A stretch of 64,000 nucleotides of DNA, from contig QRFJ01004266.1 in the NCBI GenBank assembly GCA_006176705.1, positions 1 to 64,000 of the forward strand. The letters are read 5' to 3'. A program made the translations under genes and the position numbers. This document shows, piece by piece, positions 1 to 9,746 of the stretch. The DNA comes from Cocos nucifera (lineage: Eukaryota; Streptophyta; Magnoliopsida; Arecales; Arecaceae). The first letter of the stretch is position 1; every line of letters begins with the position of its first letter. The notes under the pieces are model-generated. The model ran no database searches and was not told the DNA's origin. It was given only the letters and a program-made list of their open reading frames with translations.

Positions 1-1320
1 TATATGTGCCCTAGAAGCCAGAATTGGCTGACACTTGTAATACACTTCTAGGGGCAAAATTGTAATTTTGACTATAATTAATGAAATGGGTTATTTTCTA
101 TCACACATGTGTATTTAGTGTCTGTGATACATCCTTTGAGTTAATGGTAATGATAATTCATATTTTCAAGAGTTGAAAATTTAAGACATGAATAATCATT
201 ATTAACTCATAAACAGCTCCCGACCATAGGATCATCACGAGGATGGTGATTGATCCGGAAGGTTGGTGTACGATCGCTTCTCTTTAGTAGATGAGTCTTG
301 AGTCTACGGTGTGGAGACACCGGAGCGAGAGTACAGGTACTCGTTAGAGAACGAGGGCACTGAGCGTGACCACCTCGAGTAGTCATTAGGAAGTCTACCT
401 TCTCGTCAATGACTGACTCGATGCTGCAGTAGTGTGTCTGGTTCTTTGACCTGAGATGCATCGGCAGTTCACCTTGAGGGTGTTATAGTTTGACTACACC
501 ATTACTCGGTCTCCTAGCCATATGGAACCCTGAGGTGTATGTTGGCTGTATAGCATGTTCATTGTAGGAACTGGATTGCATCAAGATGGGATCTATCTAC
601 CTCGGTGGTAGAGAGGAGTAGCCCTATGATGATCATGAGAATCAAGTCCAGAAAGCCCATGGCCATGGTAGAGTGAAATAATAGAAAGAGTTTCTATTTA
701 GATTTTCACATTGGACTCGAATCGAATGATTACATCATATGACAGAGACTAGGGTTTGACGAGTTCACCTTAACCCTAATCTGATCGGGGCTCAAGATAG
801 AAGAACTGAATCACACAGGTAGCTGCACCAAGAGGTTCGCATTCAGCTCTGATGGGTTGCCACCATATACTGCTAGGTGTCACTGGTGGATTTTGGGAGC
901 AATTAGAATGATTTAGATGATCGATCATTCTAGCTGTTCGAATCAGAAGAGTTCTGATCCATCGAAAGGAGTTTCGATGATGTCTATGATAGAGATCATG
1001 ACATATCCCATTACCATACAGAACTGAACCTAACTGGGTCACACAAACAAGGGTTTGAATCTGGTGATCATCAATTGAACTGATCTAGTTCAATTGATCT
1101 GAATGAGATTCAATTAGGTTCAAGGAAATCGTGCTAGCACTCGATTGAACCTAACGTTCTTCTTTTACTATCATAAATAAGTTGTCCTGACTGAGCCAAA
1201 GGAGTTTGTGCTCAATCAGAGGCCTTCATATGGTCTGACTGGAGGTTGTCCAAGTCAGAATAGGTTGTCTTATTTGTAAGACATTACCTGCCATTTTTGG
1301 TCACCTGCCATTTCTTGTTC

Positions 1321-1388
1321 TTTGACTTTGGTCAAAAGTCTACCTTTGACTGGTCAAACGTTGACCATTCACCCTTTGACTTTTGACC
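1321..1388 (+). promoter_or_regulatory. W-box (TTGAC) cluster in family A LTR
   Basis: Seven TTGAC(C/T) cores lie in 68 bp, five forward and two as GGTCAA, about 310 bp upstream of the TATA box. TTGAC(C/T) is the binding core of WRKY transcription factors. The cluster recurs in all LTR copies; most others have an eighth core from a C-to-G difference (ATTGACCC), and A3's 5' LTR lost one core to TTGGC. A stress or wound response of the promoter is an inference. Confidence 0.55.
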
Positions 1389-1694
1389 ACATGTCATGCA
1401 CCTATTGGAGAGCTGGTGGGGGCCTGTCCCCCTGCCAGAACCTGGCAAGGAGAAGGGCGCACGCCAAGGGTGGCGTGAGCCCAAGTAGGAGGCGCCTAGG
1501 AGTCCTTGTTGGACAAGGACTCCACCTCCCTTTTGGATTCCAATCAGAGTTCTACTAAGAATCCAGTTTGACTGGTCTTAGGCGCCCTCTAAGGAGGAAT
1601 CCAGGGGTCTCTATTCCAACCAATCAGATTTAGATCTGATTTCACAAAGGGTTGTGATTGGTTGAGAGGAAGAGGAGTTGGATCACAAGAGGTC

Positions 1695-1702
1695 TATAAA
1701 TA
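1695..1702 (+). promoter_or_regulatory. TATA box, A1 5' LTR
   Basis: TATAAATA, with CCAAT-type boxes about 80 bp upstream. The same box is at 9192 (A1 3' LTR), 18085, 26188, 33103, 43261 and 50762. Transcription would start about 30 bp downstream, placing the U3/R border near 1730. Confidence 0.7.
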
Positions 1703-2269
1703 AGACCCTGCGCCCAACCCTAATTCCAATGCTATTAGATACGCCCCAAGGCTGCCTCTCCCCTCCTTCTCCATGCCATAGTCTCTTCTCCTCTTGCTCT
1801 CCACGTCCAAAAGGTGTTTTGGACTTAGTTTGGTGCGATTCAGATCAAGGAAAGGCGATCAAAAGCAAGAAGGCTGCGCTGCTGCAAAAGGACGACTGCA
1901 GATCTTCAAAAGAGTTTTGAAGATCCTCCAGATCAGATCCAGATCTGATTTTTGGAGGTGTGATAGAGAAGAAGAGGATCTCCAGATCCAACCCGAGTGG
2001 ATACCGGTAGAGGCCAGGCGCTTGCGTGGCTAAGATCCAGAACCTTCCGCTGCAATCAGGATCATCTACAGGGTAATAGGATTACCCAAATCAGGTAAAT
2101 TGAATTTGATTTAATTTATCTTATTTTATTTTATTTATTAAAATAATAAGAATCAGATCTGAAACATATCAAGATCTGATTGAGATCAAGAGAAAATTTT
2201 TGAAATATATCTCTTGATCTAATCAGATCTGGACGAACCTGGACCGGGAAATCAGGATTTCCCTTCAAC

Positions 2270-2281
2270 TGGTATCAGAGC
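2270..2281 (+). other. Primer binding site, A1
   Basis: TGGTATCAGAGC, complementary to the 3' end of plant initiator-Met tRNA, two bases after the LTR end. It continues CATGG. Identical in A2 and A3. Confidence 0.95.
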
Positions 2282-2339
2282 CATGGTTCTAAAATTGTTT
2301 AGATCTGATTTTAATTTTATTTTAATTAGAAAATAAAGT

Positions 2340-2806
2340 GATTTCAGATGTCACATGAGATGTGATCAGATCTGAAATCAGAAAAAATTAAAATTAAATG
2401 ATTTGGATCTAAGAACATGAAGATATGCATGACTAGTTCTAGAATAGAATAGTTCTATAGAATAGTTTTGCATGTCTTTGATTTAATCTGATTAAATCAT
2501 ATTTTAGATCTTCTTATTTACTATTTTTCTGATATTATAAGTGTTATAATAACATCTGATAAACAGCAAATAAAAATTATTTAATTTTAAATATCATATG
2601 AGATATGATAGATGCATGACTAGACTAATTGTAGAATAGTTCTACATAATTGTCTAGATTAGAATTTATTTTGATTAGATCAATTTAAATCTAATTTTTT
2701 AGATTATTATGTGATAATTTAGATCTGAAAACATGCATGATTTGATACATGAGATGTATGCAAAATATGCCTTGATTAGATCTAAATTTGTATATGAGAT
2801 ATATGA
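2340..2806 (+). other. Array of GAG-loop hairpins in A1 leader
   Basis: Perfect short inverted repeats share the loop GAG but have different stems: 2351-2356/2360-2365 (TCACAT) inside a 9-bp outer stem 2340-2348/2371-2379; 2592-2599/2603-2610 (TATCATAT); 2745-2750/2754-2759 (ATACAT); 2791-2795/2799-2803 (TATAT). A stem with loop TAG lies at 2620-2657. The array is present in A2 and A3. It may be packaging, dimerisation or translational RNA structure; no function is shown. Confidence 0.5.
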
Positions 2807-2842
2807 TATAGATCTATAACTGTTTTGTAGATTTACATGTTC

Positions 2843-2967
2843 CTGATTAAGGCGTTCCTCTTGGCCGTCCGGTCATAAGAACGAAGAAGGGTTTAAAGGC
2901 CCTCTCTTCCCATTCGATGGGGTGTTCTTATGACGTGTAGGGGTGCTGCGTGTTCGTCCTTAATCAG
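2843..2967 (+). other. Composite leader hairpin, A1
   Basis: Outer stem CTGATTAAGG (2843-2852) pairs with CCTTAATCAG (2958-2967). Inner stem GTCATAAGAAC (2872-2882) pairs with GTTCTTATGAC (2924-2934). All 125 bp are identical in A2 (19231-19355) and A3 (44422-44546). Family C has a homologous inner region enclosed by a different stem (57495-57609). Confidence 0.65.
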
Positions 2968-3347
2968 AAACCCAAAACTTACTTTCTGCAAAACCCTAGA
3001 TCCTGAAACCCTAGGATTTATTGTGCATATTTTGTTTATGAACCCAACTTAATTAAGAATTAAGTTTATGGAATATTAATTAGGTCTAAAATTGAGAATT
3101 TCAGATCTAAGACATATTCATAATACTGGGTTCGGGCTTGGGTAGCTCAATTAGGTCTAAGCGGTTGATCAAACCGAATCAAGAGTTGGTTAGATGGGAT
3201 CAACAATGCTTAAATTGACCAGCCTAATAGGATTAAGTCTGGGTCAAGATCGAGTCACGATCAAGCAAGACCTAATTAGGCTCAGAGGTTAGAGTCTGGA
3301 TTGTAGGCTAACCCAATTGGTTCTGACTCAACAATTTGGTGTCTAAG

Positions 3348-4137
3348 GTAAGTTTGGCACAGACGACCGACTGGTTTTTAATTGGAAGCTACTCGACCTG
3401 AATGCGTTCTTGTGCGAGTTAACGGCATATTCCTTCCACCGGTCTCACTTACCTGGCCATATCTGTTGACACAGTTCTGATCTGAGGTGGTCAATAATCC
3501 GAGCTGACCCATGCCACTAGGTTAGTCATAATTGTTATGACTAAGCCAAGTCTAGTTTAATGAGACCTGAATCAATTCTCCCTAAGAAAAGATTAAGTCC
3601 GAGGTCTTCCACCATTGTAGACGTGCGGGCCCTTCCCGGGGTTGATTGTTCTCGGCTGGATACAGTGGCTCAGTTGCACCGGGAAGACGCAACCATGTCT
3701 ATTAGGCATTGGATGCTATGGGCTGGAGGATGAGTTGGGCTCAATATTCCGGATACGGTGAGAGACCCAATTAGGAACCCAGTCTATGCAAATGGTGGGT
3801 CTGACTTAACTAAGGAGTGGATCAATATTCCGGATACGGTGAGATTCATGAATTAGAGACCAAGTTTGGGTGCACCATGATTAGAGAATCATTGAACAAG
3901 AGTTGTTCACTCATTGGCTAACCCATCACCAATAACTGTTAGGTGAGGTGATGAGTCAGTTGGTGAGACCGCACCACCCACTAGAAATCATCAATCGCGG
4001 AGATTTTCGCATCTCTACAGAGGGAGTGTAGGGATCCGAGAAAATAGTGGGAGCTAATTTGTTTAAAAATAAAATCCCTAAACAAATTGGTCAAGTCAAA
4101 ATTACAGTATCTAACTAGAATCTTTGACTCTCTACAG
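3348..4137 (+). other. Predicted intron in A1 leader
   Basis: Donor AAG|GTAAGT, acceptor CTCTCTACAG|G, and a branch-like CTAAC about 25 nt before the acceptor. The acceptor ends 4 nt before the gag ATG. The same signals give 790 nt in A2 and 791 nt in A3. Genomic RNA must stay unspliced, so splicing would yield a separate gag mRNA. Predicted from motifs only. Confidence 0.5.
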
Positions 4138-4141
4138 GAAA

Positions 4142-5002
4142 ATGTCTGCGTCCAACCCACTGGCACGTATCCTAGACACACATAGACTGACTGGACCCAA
4201 TTATAAAGATTGGCTCAGGAACTACAAAATTGTTTTGGGTTCAGAGAAGTTAACACATGTTTTGGACCAGGACCCTCCCACCTTACCAGCTCGTCCATCC
4301 ACTGAACAGAGAGCGTCTCTGGAAAAATGGATTGACGAAGACAATAAGGCCAGATACTACATGTTGGGCTCGATGTCTGATGAGCTCCAGCGCCAACATG
4401 AAGATATCGGGACTGCTCGCCAAATGTTGGCTCACCTGCAGGAGATGTTTGGTGAACAGAGTCGCGCAGCCAAATATCAAGTCACGAAATGACTTTTTAA
4501 GGCTAAGATGCGTGATGGGCAGTCAGTCCAAGATCACTGTCTGACAATGATCAAGGACATGGAAGAGCTTGAGAAGCTCGGTGTGAAGTTGGACTTGGAC
4601 TTGCAGAACGATATTATTCTGCAATCCTTGACTGATGCATATGGGCAATTCATCATGAATTACCACATGCATAAACTTCAAAATTCCTTGGCCGAGTTGA
4701 TGAATATGCTGGTTACCGCTGAGCTTTCTATGAAAGGTTCTAAAGGCTCAGTTCTTGCTATGGAACGGACTTCTTCCAAAAGAAAGTCTTATGGAAAGAA
4801 AAAGAAGTCTGTGAAAAAGCAAAAGGTAGAAGGATCAAAGAAGAAGAAGGCAGAACCGAAGAAGAAGGTCGATGGCAAAGGAAAGTGTTTCCATTGCAAC
4901 AGCGACGGCCATTGGAAGCGGAACTGCCCTACTTACCTGGCCACCCTGAAGAACAAGAAGGAAGGTCCTTCTGGAGGTATGCTCATTATTCGAGCAAAAT
5001 AA
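4142..5002 (+). pseudogene. gag: gag, A1 (internal stop, protease deleted)
   Basis: Gag would form the particle that packages the element RNA. Translation starts at ATG 4142 (MSASNPLARIL), a start shared by all copies and set just after the predicted acceptor. The region belongs to the Copia-type gag family (UBN2-like). A TGA at 4490-4492 interrupts it where A3 has CGA. After the stop the frame continues through a lysine-rich stretch to a CCHC zinc knuckle (CFHCNSDGHWKRNC, 4886-4927). A deletion of about 415 bp near 4995 joins the knuckle end to the pre-integrase region out of frame and removes the protease. Not functional as read. Confidence 0.85.
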
Positions 5003-5006
5003 AAAC

Positions 5007-5895
5007 GTGAATGCCAAACGACCTAGGGATAGTCCAAACGACAGATATCTATGGCACCTGAGATTAGGTCATATAGCAGAAGATAGGATTAACAAATTGG
5101 AGAAAAATGGGCTATTGAGTCCATTGACTTTTGAGTCATATCCAACTTGTGAATCTTGTCTTCAAGGCAAAATGACTAAACTCCCTTTTGTTGGACATGG
5201 GGAGAGGGCCACAGATCTCCTTGCCCTAGTACATACTGATGTGTGCGGCCCATTCGATGTGCCGGCTAGAGGCAATTTTGTCTACTTCATTACCTTTACC
5301 GATGATCTGTCTAGGTATGGGTATGTGTATCTTATGAGACATAAGTCTGAAGCCTTTGAAAAGTTCAAAGAATTCAGACATGAAGTAGAAAAAACAAACT
5401 GGAAAACCCATTAAGGTTCTTCGATCAGATCGAGGAGGTGAATACCTTAGCCGGGAATTCCTAGACTATCTTAAGGAAAATGGCATAGTCTCTCAATGGA
5501 CTCCACCAGGAACACCTCAACTCAACGGGGTTTCAGAACGGAGAAATCGGACTCTATTGGATATGGTTCGATCCATGATGAGCTTCACAGACCTCCCAGA
5601 TTTTCTTTGGGGACATTCATTATTAACTTCAATCTATTTACTGAATAGGGTTCCCTCTAAAACCGTTCCTACCACACCGTATGAGATATGGCACGGTAAG
5701 AAACCAAGTCTGAGTCATCTCAGAATTTGGGGTTGTCCGGCTTATGTCAAAAGACAACAAGCGGACAAGTTAGAGTTTAGGTCCTTTAGAGCTCGATTCA
5801 TAGGATATCCTAAAGAGTCATTAGGATACTATTTCTACATTCCAGAAGACCACAATGTGATTGTGAGTCGACATGCCATATTTCTTGAAAAATAG
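5007..5895 (+). pseudogene. pol: pol, pre-integrase and integrase part, A1
   Basis: Encodes the GAG-pre-integrase motif (LWHLRLGHI near 5052, CESC and CLQGK following) and the Copia integrase core: TDVCGPFD, then FTDDLSRYGYVY, then DRGGEY, in a DDE family. Integrase would insert the cDNA into the genome. One extra A in the run at 5389-5394 (GAAAAAAC, against one fewer A in A2) shifts the frame between the first catalytic Asp region and DRGGEY. The part ends in an in-frame TAG at 5893-5895, shared with A2 and A3. Confidence 0.85.
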
Positions 5896-7464
5896 TTTAT
5901 TCAAGATAGTGGCATTGGAAAGCAGATTAAGCTTGATGAGAAAGTCTCACAAGCAGAACGAGCTAAGGACCAAGTGGAACCAAATCAGGTTGAGCCAATA
6001 AGAACACTACCTCCTCCACCTCGTAGATCGGAAAGAGTTTCCCGTCCCCCTGAAAGATACTTAGGTATTATTTCAGAGGATATAGAGGAAATGTTCCTCA
6101 TAGGTAATGGTGCTCATGGTGATGATCCCAAAACCTACAACGAGGCGATATCAGATATCGACTCCGAGAAATGGCTTGAGGCAATGAAGTCAGAAATTGA
6201 CTCGATGCACTCAAACCAAGTCTGGACCTTGGTAGATCCACCAGAAGGTATAGTACCTATTGGGTGTAAATGGATCTTCAAGAGAAAGATTGGTGCAGAT
6301 GGGAATGTGGAGACATTCAAGGCTAGACTGGTGGCAAAAGGTTATAGTCAACGCGAAGGCATTGACTATCAGGATACCTTTTCCCCGGTAGCTATGCTAA
6401 AATCCATCCGCACATTGCTTGCTGTTGCAGCCTATTTCGATTATGAAATATGGCAAATGGACGTGAAAACGGCATTCCTAAATGGATATCTTGAGGAAGA
6501 TATCTATATGGAACAGCCGCTAGGTTTCACATCCAGTGATACTGATCACAAGGTTTGCAAGCTGCAAAGGTCCATATATGGACTTAAGCAAGCATCTCGG
6601 AGCTGGAACACTCGTTTCAATGATGTGATCAAAAAGTTTGGTTTCATCAAAAACGAAGAGGAACCATGTGTTTTCAAAAGGGTCAGTGGGAGCGCTGTTG
6701 TCTTCCTCGTATTGTACGTGGATGACATCCTCCTTATTGGGAATGATATTCCCATGTTGACATCAGTCAAGATGTGGTTGTCTAAGGAATTCTCCATGAA
6801 AGACCTAGGTGAAGCATCCTTTATTCTAGGAATTAAGGTCTATAGGGATAGACCGAATAGGATGCTAGGACTTTCACAGAAAATGTACATAGAGGAAGTA
6901 CTAAAGAGGTTTAGTATGGAAAACTCTAAGAGGGGATTAATACCCTTCAGACATGGTATTCATCTTTCCAAGAAGATGTGCCCCAGCACACCTGAGGAAA
7001 TAGAACGCATGAGCAAGATCCCTTATGCTTCTGCAATAGGGAGCCTCATGTATGCCATGCTATGTACACGACCTGATATAGCCCATGCTGTGAGTGTCAC
7101 AAGCAGATATCAGTCAAATCCAGGTGAAGAACACTGGACTTCTGTGAAATGTATCCTTAAGTACTTGAGAAGAACTAAGGATATGATGTTGGTCTTTGGT
7201 AATGGAGAACTCCAAGTTCAGGGATACACAGACTCGGACTTCATGTCCGATATAGATGATCGAAAGTCGACATCTGGCAGACTGTTTGTGCTGGAAGAGT
7301 TCCAAGCAAACGGTGATATCATCTCATCCGCGATTACCTTGAGAAAGGTTACGTTGAGGTCAAGAGAGTCAACTCCACAGATAATGTGGCAGACCCACTT
7401 ACAAAGCCGTTGGGCCAGCAGAAGATCGAAGCCCACCTTGAGAAGATGGGACTTAGACTTGTAG
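5896..7464 (+). pseudogene. pol: pol, reverse transcriptase and RNase H remnant, A1
   Basis: Runs open after the TAG. It holds a proline-rich linker, the Copia reverse transcriptase (WIFKRKIGADG, then KARLVAKGY, then the active site YVDD at 6715-6726), and the start of RNase H (DSDFMSDIDDRKSTSG). Near 7288-7312 two deletions relative to A2, 20 bp and about 200 bp, remove the RNase H core including TMEAEY and put the tail in another frame. The same deletions are in A3. Reverse transcriptase would copy genomic RNA into cDNA inside the particle; RNase H is lost here. Confidence 0.85.
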
Positions 7465-7479
7465 CCAATTGGCTTTAGG

Positions 7480-7492
7480 ACAAGTGGGAGAT
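7480..7492 (+). other. Polypurine tract, A1
   Basis: AAGTGGGAGAT directly before the 3' LTR start TGTTAG; priming site for plus-strand DNA synthesis. Identical in A2 and A3. Confidence 0.85.
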
Positions 7493-9746
7493 TGTTAGAT
7501 ATATGTGCCCTAGAAGCCAGAATTGGCTGACACTTGTAATACACTTCTAGGGGCAAAATTGTAATTTTGACTATAATTAATGAAATGGGTTATTTTCTAT
7601 CACACCATGTGTATTTAGTGTCTGTGATACATCCTTTGAGTTAATGGTAATGATAATTCATATTTTCAAGAGTTGAAAATTTAAGACATGAATAATCATT
7701 ATTAACTCATAAACAGCTCCCGACCATAGGATCATCACGAGGATGGTGATTGATCCGGAAGGTTGGTGTACGATCGCTTCTCTTTAGTAGATGAGTCTTG
7801 AGTCTACGGTGTGGAGACACCGGAGCGAGAGTACAGGTACTCGTTAGAGAACGAGGGCACTGAGCGTGACCACCTCGAGTAGTCATTAGGAAGTCTACCT
7901 TCTCGTCAATGACTGACTCGATGCTGCAGTAGTGTGTCTGGTTCTTTGACCTGAGATGCATCGGCAGTTCACCTTGAGGGTGTTATAGTTTGACTACACC
8001 ATTACTCGGTCTCCTAGCCATATGGAACCCTGAGGTGTATGTTGGCTATAGCATGTTCATTGTAGGAACTGGATTGCATCAAGATGGGATCTATCTACCT
8101 CGGTGGTAGAGGAGTAGCCCTATGATGATCATGAGAATCAAGTCCAGAAATCCATGGCCATGGTAGAGTGAAATAATAGAAAGAGTTTCTATTTAGATTT
8201 TCACATTGGACTCGAATCGAATGATTACATCATATGACAGAGACTAGGGTTTGACGAGTTCACCTTAACCCTAATCTGATCGGGGCTCAAGATAGAAGAA
8301 CTTGAATCACACAGGTAGCTGCACCAAGAGGTTCGCATTCAGCTCTGATGGGTTGCCACCCATATACTGCTAGGTGTCACTGGTGGATTTTGGGAGCAAT
8401 TAGAATGATTTAGATGATCGATCATTCTAGCTGTTCGAATCAGAAGAGTTCTGATCCATCGAAAGGAGTTTCGATGATGTCTATGATAGAGATCATGACA
8501 TATCCCATTACCATACAGAACTGAACCTAACTGGGTCACACAAACAAGGGTTTGAATCTGGTGATCATCAATTGAACTGATCTAGTTCAATTGATCTGAA
8601 TGAGATTCAATTAGGTTCAAGGAAATCGTGCTAGCACTCGATTGAACCTAACGTTCTTCTTTTACTATCATAAATAAGTTGTCCTGACTGAGCCAAAGGA
8701 GTTTGTGCTCAATCAGAGGCCTTCATATGGTCTGACTGGAGGTTGTCCAAGTCAGAATAGGTTGTCTTATTTGTAAGACATTACCTGCCATTTTTGGTCA
8801 CCTGCCATTTCTTGTTCTTTGACTTTGGTCAAAAGTCTACCTTTGACTGGTCAAACGTTGACCATTCACCCTTTGACTTTTGACCACATGTCATGCACCT
8901 ATTGGAGAGCTGGTGGGGGCCTGTCCCCCTGCCAGAACCTGGCAAGGAGAAGGGCGCACGCCAAGGGTGGCGTGAGCCCAAGTAGGAGGCGCCTAGGAGT
9001 CCTTGTTGGACAAGGACTCCACCTCCCTTTTGGATTCCAATCAGAGTTCTACTAAGAATCCAGTTTGACTGGTCTTAGGCGCCCTCTAAGGAGGAATCCA
9101 GGGGTCTCTATTCCAACCAATCAGATTTAGATCTGATTTCACAAAGGGTTGTGATTGGTTGAGAGGAAGAGGAGTTGGATCACAAGAGGTCTATAAATAA
9201 GACCCTGCGCCCAACCCTAATTCCAATGCTATTAGATACGCCCCAAGGCTGCCTCTCCCCTCCTTCTCCATGCCATAGTCTCTTCTCCTCTTGCTCTCCA
9301 CGTCCAAAAGGTGTTTTGGACTTAGTTTGGTGCGATTCAGATCAAGGAAAGGCGATCAAAAGCAAGAAGGCTGCGCTGCTGCAAAAGGACGACTGCAGAT
9401 CTTCAAAAGAGTTTTGAAGATCCTCCAGATCAGATCCAGATCTGATTTTTGGAGGTGTGATAGAGAAGAAGAGGATCTCCAGATCCAACCCGAGTGGATA
9501 CCGGTAGAGGCCAGGCGCTTGCGTGGCTAAGATCCAGAACCTTCCGCTGCAATCAGGATCATCTACAGGGTAATAGGATTACCCAAATCAGGTAAATTAA
9601 ATTTGATTTAATTTATCTTATTTTATTTTATTTATTAAAATAATAAGAATCAGATCTGAAAACATATCAAGATCTGATTAAGATCAAGAGAAAATTTTTG
9701 AAATATATCTCTTGATCTAATCAGATCTGGACGAACCTGGATCGGG
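7493..9746 (+). repeat. 3' LTR of A1 (end truncated)
   Basis: Almost identical to the 5' LTR. Both share the ATTCACCC variant in the W-box cluster, which supports their pairing. Differences seen are mainly 1-2 base indels (for example CACACATG against CACACCATG). Homology stops at GGATCGGG; the last 21 bases of the LTR are absent. Confidence 0.9.

Larger units (their letters stand above)
1..2267 (+). repeat. 5' LTR of A1
   Basis: Direct repeat of 7493-9746, ending in TTTCCCTTCA just before the primer binding site. It carries a WRKY-box cluster, CCAAT-like boxes near 1616 and a TATA box at 1695. Several perfect inverted repeats are visible, for example arms 9-17/45-53, 162-169/173-180, 1070-1081/1087-1098 and 1901-1911/1915-1925. 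The short ORFs in it recur in every LTR only because the LTR itself is repeated. Confidence 0.95.
1..9746 (+). mobile_element. Copia LTR retrotransposon, family A, copy A1
   Basis: Near full-length Ty1/Copia element: 5' LTR, Met-tRNA primer site, a leader of about 1.85 kb, decayed gag-pol, polypurine tract and 3' LTR. The window starts 7 bases inside the 5' LTR, judged from the TGTTAGATATATG start of the other copies. Domain order (gag, integrase, reverse transcriptase, RNase H) defines Copia. The protease and the RNase H core are deleted. The last bases of the 3' LTR are missing and it runs straight into a Tat-like remnant, so no target duplication can be scored. Family A resembles Angela/Tork in LTR length and gag; that lineage call is an inference. 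Confidence 0.95.

Noticed and set aside
776..790. Telomere-like AACCCTAA phrases
   Set aside because: Single isolated units, no tandem array.
207..2033. Small ORFs of 78-88 codons repeated at each family A LTR (both strands)
   Set aside because: They recur only because the LTR is repeated. They lie on opposite strands, have no domain, and change frame with LTR indels. No sign of selection on the protein.
2270..2281. TGGTATCAGAGC as part of a tRNA gene
   Set aside because: Only the primer-complementary 12-17 bases are present, always right after an LTR; no tRNA body.
4990..5000. Shared protease and RNase H deletions as removed introns (retro-copied spliced RNA)
   Set aside because: Deletion borders do not follow GT-AG in A2, and two of the joints show short microhomology, so template switching fits better.
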